A stretch of 44,727 nt of DNA from a virus (IMGVR_UViG_3300021433_000008:1-44727); one strand, 5' to 3'; positions 7,202-14,038 are shown, numbered from the stretch's first letter. Numbers and translations are program-made. Notes: generated by a model from the letters alone, not told the origin.

Positions 7202-7824
7202 ACAGGCGTAACTTTTTAGTACACGTGCCGCTCGTGGCTGGCGGCGTGGCGCTGGTGGATTTGGAAGGATGCGCGGCAGGGGATGCCGTGGTGAACATCC
7301 TTCAATTGATGGCTCCGGGCGTGGATGGCATACTTCCTATCGTGGAACTAGCTGACCCGGCCATCGGGCCTGCCGTCCAAGTCGTTCTCGGAATTTTTGA
7401 CGGCGGCGTGGCTACCGTTATCACGCTGTACAAGAACTACGAGGCTTCGCTTACCGCCAACGGCGGCAACTCTCCTAGCCTACTCCAGGAGTTCGAGAGC
7501 GGGTTGAGCACGCTGAATACGGATGTGCTGGCCATCCTGAAGGCCGCACAGGTGAAAGACCCTCTCCACTTGAATATCATTTCAGAAATTATCGCTGATG
7601 TGAGTACGGAGATTGGAAGGGTTATCGGCATCTTCAGCCCGACTGTGGCCACTTCGACTCCAGGCGTTGCTGTTAGAGTTACGGTAATGACGCCCCCAAG
7701 CCAAGCGCACTTGCAGGCCGAGCTCATTGCTTTCAAGTCCAGGATGACAGCGACGCTCAGCAGGCAAACCGGGAACGTGCCGCTCGACAGTGAAACCGCG
7801 GCGCTTGCGAAAGCGTACAAATAA
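7198..7824 (+). CDS. Twin-arginine leader, lipoprotein-like protein
   Basis: 208 residues from the ATG at 7198 (coupled by ATGA to the previous gene). The N-terminus MNRRNFLVHVPLVAGGVAL fits a Tat signal (R-R-x-F-L) and is followed by VDLEGCAAG, close to a lipobox with Cys as the lipidated residue. The rest is helix-rich with Gly/Ala/Val segments (GPAVQVVLGIFDGGVATVITLY), possibly membrane-associating, and no catalytic motif. A phage protein exported by the Tat route and anchored to the envelope would be suited to superinfection exclusion or an outer spanin-like role. Both are inferences. Confidence 0.6.
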   Translation: MNRRNFLVHVPLVAGGVALVDLEGCAAGDAVVNILQLMAPGVDGILPIVELADPAIGPAVQVVLGIFDGGVATVITLYKNYEASLTANGGNSPSLLQEFESGLSTLNTDVLAILKAAQVKDPLHLNIISEIIADVSTEIGRVIGIFSPTVATSTPGVAVRVTVMTPPSQAHLQAELIAFKSRMTATLSRQTGNVPLDSETAALAKAYK

Positions 7825-8039
7825 TGGCCTCTCAGCAAATCGTCTACGAGGACGCGGTAGTCACGGTAAACTATTCGATCTTCGGGAAAACTACCGTGGA
7901 TGTGGTGTGCAGACTTTACTCTGCCAAGGGCATGTCACTGGATGACTTCGCAGCCCTCGTGTATCCGGCCCTTGACGCCAAGGCCCACTTGCTCGATCCT
8001 GCCGTGCTCGGTGCTGACGGGATCTTGCGGGCCGGGTGA
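7824..8039 (+). CDS. Hypothetical protein, 71 residues
   Basis: ATG overlaps the preceding TAA (TAATG). Soluble alpha/beta composition (QIVYEDAVVTVNYSIFGKTT). There are no signal peptide, membrane segment or metal motif. Translationally coupled to the Tat-leader gene, which suggests a shared role. Not recognised. Confidence 0.55.
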   Translation: MASQQIVYEDAVVTVNYSIFGKTTVDVVCRLYSAKGMSLDDFAALVYPALDAKAHLLDPAVLGADGILRAG

Positions 8040-8137
8040 CTCTTTTTGGATAGCGGGCTGCTCCGGGCTGGCAGTTTAGAATGGTCAGTGTGCTCTAAGT
8101 GACAGTATTTCTAGCCAATCGGAAGGAGAATGAAACC

Positions 8138-8299
8138 ATGCACGGAATCAGAGAATTGCTCTTGGCTTTTTCGATTGTTTGCTTTGCCATTGGGGGCTTT
8201 ACTTGGCGGGGCGATCCGGCGTGGCCTTGGGGCGGACGATTGATTTCTGCGGGATTGTGTTTCTTTGCGTTGAGTTTCTGGCCTGGGCTGAACGGTTGA
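8138..8299 (+). CDS. 53-residue two-span membrane protein
   Basis: ATG at 8138 with a GGAG site nine bases upstream; an earlier in-frame ATG-like start lacks this site. Two hydrophobic segments, about residues 5-20 (LLLAFSIVCFAIGG) and 33-50 (ISAGLCFFALSFW), are separated by a short polar Trp-rich turn. A hairpin of two membrane helices is a common small-holin layout, though many small phage membrane proteins share it. Confidence 0.5.
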   Translation: MHGIRELLLAFSIVCFAIGGFTWRGDPAWPWGGRLISAGLCFFALSFWPGLNG

Positions 8300-8321
8300 C
8301 AACGGGCGTACAATATCTGCC

Positions 8322-8894
8322 ATGCGAGACGAACTGGAACGAAGTTTCCGGGCTGGCGAGATAGGCGAGCGGGAGAAGGAACAGGCCGAAGACGCCCGCG
8401 AAGAGATTCACATTTTGGGGCGCATCGCCCACGACTGGCATAGGCTGGTCGATGCGGCTATAAAGTTTTTCAAGACTTTCGAGAAATCAGCAGGACCGAC
8501 AGCAGTTCAAATCAAAGGAGATTCAATCATGGGATTCGCAATTCTACCAGGGGCAACCGGCACGTTTGGCTTGACCCTTACACCGCCGACCAGCGTTTTG
8601 CCGATGTCTTCGGTTATTACCTGGACAGCCGACAACAGCGCCGACGTTTCCGTGCCCGTTCCTTCGACGGCAACGGCAACGCAACCTGTGGGGGTTGAGT
8701 GCTCGTTTACCTCATCGACCGCTCCAGTCGCCACATCGTTCAACATCAGCGTTACGGTAGCCTTCGTCGATCCGGTCAGCTTGCAGCAAGTGAACCTGAC
8801 AGCAGGGCCGGCCAACGTCGTGCTGGGCACTGGCGTTGTGACGCCTCCTCCCGTTGCAGGGCCGACTGCGTTTGCCATTACGCAGATTTCGTAA
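8322..8894 (+). CDS. Helical N-terminus plus Ig-like domain protein
   Basis: 190 residues as one open frame. Residues 1-69 are charged and helical (EIGEREKEQAEDAREEIH). From residue 70 the protein is a beta-rich Ig-like or decoration-type domain (Thr/Val/Pro strands). An AAAGGAG site followed at eight bases by an ATG at 8529 lies exactly at that boundary, so the Ig-like part may also, or only, be made as a separate 121-residue protein. It is the last plus-strand gene before the strong terminator. No family is certain. Confidence 0.55.
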   Translation: MRDELERSFRAGEIGEREKEQAEDAREEIHILGRIAHDWHRLVDAAIKFFKTFEKSAGPTAVQIKGDSIMGFAILPGATGTFGLTLTPPTSVLPMSSVITWTADNSADVSVPVPSTATATQPVGVECSFTSSTAPVATSFNISVTVAFVDPVSLQQVNLTAGPANVVLGTGVVTPPPVAGPTAFAITQIS

Positions 8895-8903
8895 CCGGAC
8901 TCC

Positions 8904-8973
8904 GGGGGCTGGCACCTTCCGAAACCTCCCAAGAGCTCCCTACTCAGGAGCTCGCCAGCCAGCCCCCTTTTTT
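8904..8973 (+). terminator. Rho-independent terminator, nested double hairpin
   Basis: A perfect 10-bp stem, GGGGGCTGGC at 8904-8913 with GCCAGCCCCC at 8958-8967, encloses a second stem GAGCTCC/GGAGCTC (8933-8939 with 8947-8953). It is followed directly by TTTTTT at 8968-8973. It ends the plus-strand late transcripts just before the minus-strand early operon finishes at 8982. Confidence 0.9.
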
Positions 8974-8981
8974 CCTTTCGC

Positions 8982-9269
8982 TCATTTCGGCTCCCTGCTG
9001 GCTGGCGTGGACGGTGGAGCGGCCTCGCGGTCATACGCACCTTCAGTCTCAATCGCCAAGTGGACAAGCCTGTCAAGCAGTTGCGCTACGGTAGGCTGCG
9101 CCCCCTCTGCCGGGACGGGCTGGGCCATGAAAGCCTCCATCGCGGCTTTCGCGTCATCCCACTTTCTCGCTAAATGCCCAAGTGGGAACTCTGAGACACC
9201 GTATTCGTCATAACGCAGATCATCACCAGCACTTATTACCGCCTGCAACCGCTCTCTCAACTCATCCAT
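8982..9269 (-). CDS. Hypothetical acidic protein, 95 residues
   Basis: Last gene of the minus-strand early operon. Helical with an Ala/Pro/Glu-rich tail (MDELRERLQAVISAGDD at the start). Its start lies 13 bases inside the end of the upstream HNH gene, so translation may be coupled. No known domain is seen. Confidence 0.6.
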   Translation of the reverse strand: MDELRERLQAVISAGDDLRYDEYGVSEFPLGHLARKWDDAKAAMEAFMAQPVPAEGAQPTVAQLLDRLVHLAIETEGAYDREAAPPSTPASREPK

Positions 9270-9766
9270 GAGGGGACCCCCGCTTTCCTTCCATCACGCT
9301 TGTTGCGGTTTTGCTCTGCTCTAGTAGCCCACTTGCAATTTCCCGGTTCATAGTTGCCGTCGTTGTCGATGCGCTCTATCGTCAGTCCGGGCGGGCATAC
9401 GCCCATAGCCGCAAAGAATGAACTGAATGAATCTTGCCATTCTTTGCAAATCGAAATGCCTCTGCCGCCGTAATACGGCCAGTTTTTGGTGTGAGGATTC
9501 AGGCAGCGCGTTTTAATGCCCAACCAAATCTTGAATGTTCTGGTGGTGCTCATACCATGCAAAGTCTTCGCAGCCTGCCAGCGTTCTCTTGCCAGGCAAC
9601 CGCAACTTGCACTATTCCCTGTAAGAAGGGAATTACCCCGCACCTCTCGCATTTCCCCGCAAGTGCACTTACATTCCCAAGTGGTCCTGTTGCTGCGTCT
9701 GCGTGAAGCCAAACCGACGACGGTTAGCCGTCCGAATGTTTGCCCGACCAGGTCGCGAACCTTCAT
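9257..9766 (-). CDS. HNH endonuclease, homing type (copy 1)
   Basis: 169 residues. N-terminal FGRLTV element at about 11-16; then a zinc site of C32-x-C34-x-C36 with C55-G-C57; YGGRGI at 99-104; and an HNH core ERIDNDGNYEPGNCKWAT at 131-148, whose Asp/Asn-rich IDNDG loop is typical of phage group-I-type HNH nucleases. It cuts DNA to spread its own gene. A paralogue sits at 41786-42361. Free-standing here within the early operon, with no intron visible around it. Confidence 0.85.
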   Translation of the reverse strand: MKVRDLVGQTFGRLTVVGLASRRRSNRTTWECKCTCGEMREVRGNSLLTGNSASCGCLARERWQAAKTLHGMSTTRTFKIWLGIKTRCLNPHTKNWPYYGGRGISICKEWQDSFSSFFAAMGVCPPGLTIERIDNDGNYEPGNCKWATRAEQNRNKRDGRKAGVPSWMS

Positions 9767-9768
9767 GG

Positions 9769-9960
9769 CTAAACGTCTCCAAGGGCGCCGTCAATTTCGA
9801 TAATTCTAGCTTCACATTGCCGGCGAACATCCGCCAAAAGTTGCTTGGCGGGGTCGGGGTCGGTCGTGGCCAAGCCGATCAGCGAAACCACGGATTGAGC
9901 AATTTCAGCGAACACTAGCCGGTCATCGTTGACTGTGGGCTCGAGATTCTTTGTGCTCAT
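9769..9960 (-). CDS. Hypothetical protein, 63 residues
   Basis: ATG at 9960 overlaps the stop of the upstream gene (ATGA). Helical and soluble, with Ala/Asp-rich composition (VRRQCEARIIEIDGALGD). No motif recognised; placement in the operon and coupling support it being real. Confidence 0.55.
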   Translation of the reverse strand: MSTKNLEPTVNDDRLVFAEIAQSVVSLIGLATTDPDPAKQLLADVRRQCEARIIEIDGALGDV

Positions 9961-10445
9961 TGCGTCGCCTTTCCAGCTTTCTCCTCGAATGTGGCGTGGG
10001 CCACGGCGCCAAACAGGTAATCTTTGGTTTGCTGGTCGGGCGGCAAATCCTCATAGGGCACGAAGCAGGGATGCTCTTTCTTGGCAGGGTCTTTGACGGC
10101 GCCGTACTTCCAACCATCTGCTTCCTTGCCAGCCAGCCAGGAGTTGTGCGAAGCCGAAGGCGGCAACTCCTCGCCGCGCGCCAAAGCTTTCCAGTGTAGG
10201 GTAATCCCGTCGATGGCCGATCGCTTTTGCCAGTCCGGAGCATCTTCCCACGCGGGCTGAGACGTGTCGCCTAGCCGCAAACAGAAGGCCCGGTTCACTT
10301 CATGTGCTATCTTTGCTGCCTGCTCGATTTGCATGTTGCTCCTTTCAGATTTACAGATGTAGGCCAGCATTCCGGCCAAAAACTCATCGCTCAAGTGTAA
10401 GCCGCTTGCCTGCCAGGCCAGGCGAAGTTCGGCTAAAGTCGTCAT
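9957..10445 (-). CDS. RyR-domain protein
   Basis: 162 residues from the ATG at 10445, which overlaps the preceding stop (ATGA) and has an AAGGAG site. Residues about 45-150 match the RyR (ryanodine-receptor repeat) domain: AHEVNRAFC, QPAWEDAPDWQ, a SHNSWL element, then DGWKYG and KDPAKKEHPC with VPYEDLP. Known in eukaryotic calcium channels and as small phage and bacterial proteins. A role in sensing nucleotide-derived messengers has been proposed for prokaryotic forms, which is not visible here. A second in-frame ATG at 10334 with its own AAAGGAG site just before the RyR domain could give a shorter 125-residue form. Confidence 0.8.
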   Translation of the reverse strand: MTTLAELRLAWQASGLHLSDEFLAGMLAYICKSERSNMQIEQAAKIAHEVNRAFCLRLGDTSQPAWEDAPDWQKRSAIDGITLHWKALARGEELPPSASHNSWLAGKEADGWKYGAVKDPAKKEHPCFVPYEDLPPDQQTKDYLFGAVAHATFEEKAGKATQ

Positions 10446-10705
10446 CGCGGCGACTCCTTGGCGCGGGTGAGCTTTTCCTTCATGGCCCAATTCGGAGTTT
10501 TCGTCCTGAGAATCCATCGGATGTCTTTTGCTAACTGTGGCCGCGTTTTCGCGTGCGCTTTGGCGTATGCCTTCAATGCCGGGATGGCTCCCTCATCGTG
10601 TTCTACGTCGAGCACAAAATAGCAGCAATCCTTGTGCTTTCCTGTCGGATCACCGTCAGTGCGTTCAACTCTAAATTTCTCGTAAACTCCCCGCGCGTCA
10701 CTCAC
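10442..10705 (-). CDS. Conserved phage protein, 87 residues
   Basis: Begins MSDARGVYEKFRVERTDG and has a C-C-Y-F-V-L-D motif with a downstream Ala-rich helix. This pattern belongs to a widespread small phage protein of unknown function that I recognise from other phages. Coupled at both ends by ATGA overlaps. It lies in the early operon, so a role soon after infection is likely. Confidence 0.7.
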   Translation of the reverse strand: MSDARGVYEKFRVERTDGDPTGKHKDCCYFVLDVEHDEGAIPALKAYAKAHAKTRPQLAKDIRWILRTKTPNWAMKEKLTRAKESPR

Positions 10706-11334
10706 TTCTCCTCCTTGGCGCGATTGATGATGGCGTCGAGTTTGGCTATGACAACGTCTCGCAAAACGTCGTAAATAGTTGGCCCCACCTCTCCAGACTT
10801 TAGCCCATCCCGCAGCCCTTCCAGTTCCTTCAGCAGATCAGTCGGTGGGACTACTGGCACAACCTTCATGTGGCCGGGAGGGCATTCAGAATCGTTGCAA
10901 GGGACTTCTATAAACGAATCAGTCGGCGGCTTTTGTTCGTCGCTGGTCCACGCTCGCACCTCGTCAGGATAGAATTTGCCGTCAGGGCCGATAGCCCTAC
11001 ACCCACAAGCCCAATCGGTCGAGCCGTCTACCAGCCCAAAGCAAAGCCCCCTATATACCATGCTGACCGGATGATGACACGTAGGGCAGAGCTCTTGGGG
11101 CACCCCTTGCCGGTCAGCGAGCATGGCTAGCGCATCAGTTCCGCCGCGTAGTGCTGCATTGTGGGCCGCGACAATCTCCCTCGCGTCAAAATCCCACACC
11201 ATTTGAGCTATACTCATTCCTTCGGGCTCGCCCTCGCGTCGGATACCCCAATCGTCGTCAAGTTCTCCTGGTACCACCATCCATCGCTGTTTATCCCTTG
11301 GCACGTCCTGCTCTACGTCCGATTGTTCGCTCAT
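10702..11334 (-). CDS. Zinc-ribbon hypothetical protein, 210 residues
   Basis: Acidic N-terminus (EQSDVEQDVPRDKQRW); a helix REIVAAHNAAL seen in many small phage early proteins; then a metal-binding block with CPTCHHP, CFG and CGC at about residues 83-112; C-terminal helices end RAKEEK. The Cys/His spacing suggests a structural zinc site. No catalytic motif. Function unknown; probably early. Confidence 0.6.
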   Translation of the reverse strand: MSEQSDVEQDVPRDKQRWMVVPGELDDDWGIRREGEPEGMSIAQMVWDFDAREIVAAHNAALRGGTDALAMLADRQGVPQELCPTCHHPVSMVYRGLCFGLVDGSTDWACGCRAIGPDGKFYPDEVRAWTSDEQKPPTDSFIEVPCNDSECPPGHMKVVPVVPPTDLLKELEGLRDGLKSGEVGPTIYDVLRDVVIAKLDAIINRAKEEK

Positions 11335-11558
11335 CCCGCCCTCCAGCCTACAGAGCCTCCGCTAGGATGCAATTCCTGATGGTCCCCGGCGTGGCCATGC
11401 GGCAAATTGCAAGTAAAGCTGTCCTTTTCGGCTCCGCAAAGCCCCCGCGGCGGCAAGAAGGCTAGAATGTCTACGTGGAAATTTCGTTCCAGTTGCACCA
11501 GGACTTCGGTTGGGATCTGGGCCAGCGCGTCTCTAAGATCCAAGTTGCTTCGGCTCAT
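11331..11558 (-). CDS. Hypothetical protein, 75 residues, Cys/His-rich C-terminus
   Basis: ATG at 11558 (MSRSNLDLRDALAQIP), overlapping the stop of the HNH gene (ATGA) with an AAGGTGAG-like site; longer upstream frame readings are overlap with the HNH gene. The C-terminal half has C-G-A-E-K and C-N-L-P-H-G-H-A-G-D-H, like the short zinc-binding HxGxH motif found in small phage proteins. Confidence 0.55.
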   Translation of the reverse strand: MSRSNLDLRDALAQIPTEVLVQLERNFHVDILAFLPPRGLCGAEKDSFTCNLPHGHAGDHQELHPSGGSVGWRAG

Positions 11559-11893
11559 GGGCTCACCTTCTCTCCGAATCGTGGCTTGCGGGGGTCCAGT
11601 AAATCGTGATGGAACCTGCAAAGGGCCTGAAGTCCAGCCAAGCGGTCGTCGCGCAAGACAGACCTCCTGACCAGGTGATGCGGGTCGGCAGCCGGAGACG
11701 CGCACCGGAATAGGTCGCCCTTGCCTTCCGAATCTTTGCCTTGCTCGCACCGCCCGCCGCACCTCTCCAGCAACTCGGCCACTCGCACTTTCCAATCCTT
11801 GCCGTGTAAAATCTCCCGCCCATCCTTGGCCACGTAGGACTTGGGGTCCAGAAAATGCCTGTCGAGAGTCGCTTGCAGGTCAGCTTTGAGCAC
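11555..11893 (-). CDS. HNH endonuclease-like protein, 112 residues
   Basis: GTG at 11893 chosen because the longer frame (to 12079) overlaps the upstream gene by 200 bases. The region RCGGRCEQ, then DPHHLVRRS and LCRFHHDLLDP, gives Cys ligands, the HH catalytic pair and the terminal H of an HNH nuclease. Such proteins are common phage packaging-linked or homing nucleases; here the early-operon position is unusual for a packaging role. Catalytic activity is plausible, not proven. Confidence 0.65.
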   Translation of the reverse strand: MLKADLQATLDRHFLDPKSYVAKDGREILHGKDWKVRVAELLERCGGRCEQGKDSEGKGDLFRCASPAADPHHLVRRSVLRDDRLAGLQALCRFHHDLLDPRKPRFGEKVSP

Positions 11894-12125
11894 GGCCCGC
11901 CCTCGCTTTGGCCATACGGGCCACTCTATCTGGATGCAGCTTTTTCCATGATTCCAGCCATGCAGCTCGAAGGGGACGCCTGATTTCCTCTTTTGCGTCC
12001 CAAACCGTCTGTAGGCTAATGGAAATGCCCGGTTCTGGCCATTCCTTGCGCTTGTACGACCGCCAGAGGTGATGGCCAATGCGAATCAGGGCCATTTCGT
12101 GTTCTGCCGTCGGCCTTGCATCCAT
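11880..12125 (-). CDS. Basic helical protein, 81 residues
   Basis: ATG at 12125 (MDARPTAEHEMALIR). A longer frame to 12251 exists, but that stretch reads better as a small zinc protein in another frame. Rich in Arg, Lys and Trp (WRSYKRKEWPEP and RVARMAKARAGRAQS), consistent with nucleic-acid binding. No recognised family. Overlaps the HNH start by 14 bases. Confidence 0.45.
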   Translation of the reverse strand: MDARPTAEHEMALIRIGHHLWRSYKRKEWPEPGISISLQTVWDAKEEIRRPLRAAWLESWKKLHPDRVARMAKARAGRAQS

Positions 12126-12136
12126 GCGTTTGTCTC

Positions 12137-12247
12137 TCAATGTCTCACCCTCCCGTTTTTCCTCAGATACTCGGCGAATGCCGTAGGAGTCTCGCAGCAC
12201 GGGCAGCCCATCCCGTTCTTGTTCAGCCACCGCCCGCCTTTGTTCAC
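12137..12247 (-). CDS. 36-residue zinc-knuckle protein
   Basis: GTG at 12247. The frame encodes a basic N-terminus (NKGGRWLNKNG), then GCPCCETPTAFAEYLRKNG, a C-x-C-C metal knuckle followed by a helix. It is more protein-like than the overlapping N-terminal extension of the neighbouring frame, which is why I prefer it. Only 36 residues; the start is uncertain. Confidence 0.4.
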   Translation of the reverse strand: MNKGGRWLNKNGMGCPCCETPTAFAEYLRKNGRVRH

Positions 12248-12251
12248 CCAT

Positions 12252-12608
12252 TCAATCGGCCTTTGGCATGCACGGCGGAAGCACTTTATTGGTGGCCGTT
12301 TTAGCAAACCATCCCTCCAGATACTCCCGCGCCTTGCCCCGCTCTACTTCCCGGACTGTAAACCTGACTACCCGGATGCCCTGTTCCATGATGCCGTAGT
12401 TTTGCTTCTCGTGATCCGCACCCCATCCCACGCCATGAGCACCCTTGTAAAATCCGTCAATTTCTATGGCGATGCGGTACTCCGGCAGAAAAAAATCCCA
12501 CGTCCAGCGCCTACCAGGACAGACCGGAACCTGCTCGGCAAAAAGAAGATGCATCTCGGTTAGGTGCTTGGCCATCAAAATCTGCCCGACGTTAGGGCCG
12601 CGTTTCAT
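12252..12608 (-). CDS. PD-(D/E)XK (DUF559/Vsr-like) nuclease-like protein
   Basis: 118 residues. Residues about 36-55 read WTWDFFLPEYRIAIEIDG: an Asp on one strand and E-x-D on the next, the core of the restriction-endonuclease fold as in Vsr and DUF559. The motif is followed by a helix (KQNYGIMEQGIRVVRF) with the usual Gln and the conserved hydrophobic strand. Likely a small DNA nuclease used in host DNA degradation or recombination. Its start overlaps the preceding gene's stop. Confidence 0.65.
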   Translation of the reverse strand: MKRGPNVGQILMAKHLTEMHLLFAEQVPVCPGRRWTWDFFLPEYRIAIEIDGFYKGAHGVGWGADHEKQNYGIMEQGIRVVRFTVREVERGKAREYLEGWFAKTATNKVLPPCMPKAD

Positions 12609-12799
12609 GGCTCAACCGGAAACGTCTTGTTCAGCCAAGCGACTCTGTGCCGTTCGTTGCCGCCCCGTCCGCAAAGCAGCGGTATTTCGCTTGCGTGAAC
12701 CCATTTGTGGGCGACGCCGCCTTTGTGGGCGTAAACCCACTTCAGAACTACGGCCAAGTGCCAGCCGTTCCACTGCTCAGGAAGAACGACTTCAGTCAT
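12605..12799 (-). CDS. Hypothetical protein, 64 residues
   Basis: ATG at 12799; stop overlaps the next start (ATGA). Trp/His-rich, with a layout that could be a small winged helix (HLAVVLKWVYAHKGGV). Lies between a nuclease-like gene and a Trp-rich gene. No family recognised. Confidence 0.5.
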   Translation of the reverse strand: MTEVVLPEQWNGWHLAVVLKWVYAHKGGVAHKWVHASEIPLLCGRGGNERHRVAWLNKTFPVEP

Positions 12800-12884
12800 G
12801 CCCGCCCCCGCTCTGGTTTGCCTGCGTCCATCAGCCCCCCGATCTACACCTACCGTCCGATGGCATACCGCATCATCGATCGCC

Positions 12885-13148
12885 TCAAGTCAGACGCCAA
12901 TAATGCACCAATCCGTTTAGCTTCAAGACTCCCGTTTTCCATCCTCCGCGGAACATGTACTTCCACGAAGGAAACCAGACCGCAACCATCCACCACGATT
13001 CCCTTGCGCGGTTGCAATGGCTGCATTCGCATTTGGGCCAGTGGACTTCCCACAAGAAACAGTGGTGGCCTACTTGCCAATTCAATAGCTCCGCGAACCA
13101 CAACTCAAAACCCGTACCAGGAGGCCATTCCCTGCCAGAAAAATTCAT
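12885..13148 (-). CDS. Trp-rich hypothetical protein, 87 residues
   Basis: ATG at 13148 preceded by AAGGGGGG. Very aromatic (WEVHWPKCECSHCNRAR and WWMVAVWFPSWKYMF) with a CECSHC metal-binding cluster. Two other frames are open here, but this one has the better start and the protein-like Cys cluster. Function unknown. Confidence 0.5.
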   Translation of the reverse strand: MNFSGREWPPGTGFELWFAELLNWQVGHHCFLWEVHWPKCECSHCNRARESWWMVAVWFPSWKYMFRGGWKTGVLKLNGLVHYWRLT

Positions 13149-13215
13149 CGCCCCCCCTTTGCTGCGTAGTCCTCGCACCGCGCCCTTTTGGCAACTACTG
13201 CGTCAAGTACCATGG

Positions 13216-13455
13216 CTACCGCCCTTCAAAAGCTCCCGTCCAGGGTTCGTCCAAGTATCGCTTCTGCGCTAAGAACGTGCTGGCGTAGGGGATAAATTGC
13301 CCGTCTGCTTGGTGCCACTGCTCCGTTTGCTTCCAGAGCCGCAGCCCGCGCATCACTAAATCGTGGTGCAGCCTGCTCCTGTGCCAAATTTTCTCAGCTT
13401 TGAGCCTGCCAACTTTTCTTGGATACTCGCGCCAAAATGATTCAAAATCAACCAT
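13216..13455 (-). CDS. Replication loader/protein O-like C-terminal domain
   Basis: 79 residues from the ATG at 13455. FESFWREYPRKVGRLKAEKIW at the start and QFIPYASTFLAQKRYLDEPW at the end form the signature of the C-terminal part of phage replication initiators and helicase loaders. The usual N-terminal winged-helix part is missing, so the protein is either a minimal version or the remnant of a split gene. It directly follows the gene-free structured region 13456-14038, which would suit a replication origin or a split gene. Confidence 0.6.
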   Translation of the reverse strand: MVDFESFWREYPRKVGRLKAEKIWHRSRLHHDLVMRGLRLWKQTEQWHQADGQFIPYASTFLAQKRYLDEPWTGAFEGR

Positions 13456-14038
13456 GAGACACCCATTGCTTCCTACAGTCTCTCTTCTCCGTGGCAGTTG
13501 GCCTGTCTCCCGCAACTATTCCATCCCAAAGGCGTGTCAGGAGCTAAAAAGCTCGCTGGGCCAGTCTTATGGAAGCTTGAGACATCCCGACCAATGAGGA
13601 AAATAAATCGCGCGCAACCTGTAGTCGCAAAGTTGTCAGGGTAGGGACAGAGCCTGCTTTCGGATTGGACGCGACGGTCTTCTGCTGTTTCAAGGATGCT
13701 CGCCTTCCTTGCGTGGCACCCTCCGGCAGGGGCTTTTGTGGCCTTGTCCCGGAAGATTTCATCCTCAAGAAGGTTATCCGTCCGCAAGAGAAACGTGGAT
13801 TTGCCATCTTTAAGGCGAGCACCCATGAGGCAGCAGGAGACCAGCAAACTGCACTTGCACCCCTCATTGAAATGCGCAACGAGTGAGGGCCGTAGACGCC
13901 GGAAAGAAAATTGGAAAATGTCGGGGACATTTGCCGGTTGTCTTTCTACGAATTTGAGGGGCTGAGCACTGGCGACAACCGGCAAAGGCGATCTACCAGT
14001 AACGCCAGCCCCACGAATCCGCACCGCAAATCTATCTC
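13456..14038. other. 583-bp gene-free stretch inside the early operon
   Basis: All three minus frames are interrupted or read as unlikely protein, and no ORF has a good ribosome site. Every other gap in this operon is below 170 bases. The segment holds several long inverted complementary pairs (listed as the RNA candidate at 13690-14015) and a GAGCT/AGCTC hairpin at 13541-13554. A replication origin, a regulatory RNA or an intron-like element are the options. Confidence 0.7.
13690..14015 (-). ncRNA. Candidate structured RNA with H-type pseudoknot
   Basis: Read on the minus strand. Stem A pairs 13958-13964 with 14006-14012 (7 bp) and 13968-13972 with 13996-14000 (5 bp). Its loop contains GACAACCGGCAAA (13974-13986, plus sense), perfectly complementary over 13 bases to 13930-13942, giving a pseudoknot with loops of about 9, 1 and 15 bases. 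Downstream, 13694-13706 pairs with 13812-13824 (13 bp), enclosing 13708-13713 with 13783-13788 (6 bp) and 13718-13726 with 13749-13757 (9 bp). Five closing or internal pairs are G-U in the minus sense but A-C in the plus sense, which favours a minus-strand transcript. No known RNA family is recognised. Confidence 0.45.

Noticed and set aside
8295-8314. TTGACA near TACAAT before the gene at 8322.
   Set aside because: The spacing between the two boxes is only 7 to 8 bases, too short for a sigma-70 type promoter.
12850-13101. Alternative minus-strand frame overlapping the Trp-rich gene.
   Set aside because: No good start or ribosome site; the frame with AAGGGGGG and the CECSHC cluster is preferred.
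13620-13660. Group I intron core-like GACTACA on the minus strand.
   Set aside because: I could not pair it into P3/P7 with confidence; left as a question for an Infernal search, not claimed as a feature.
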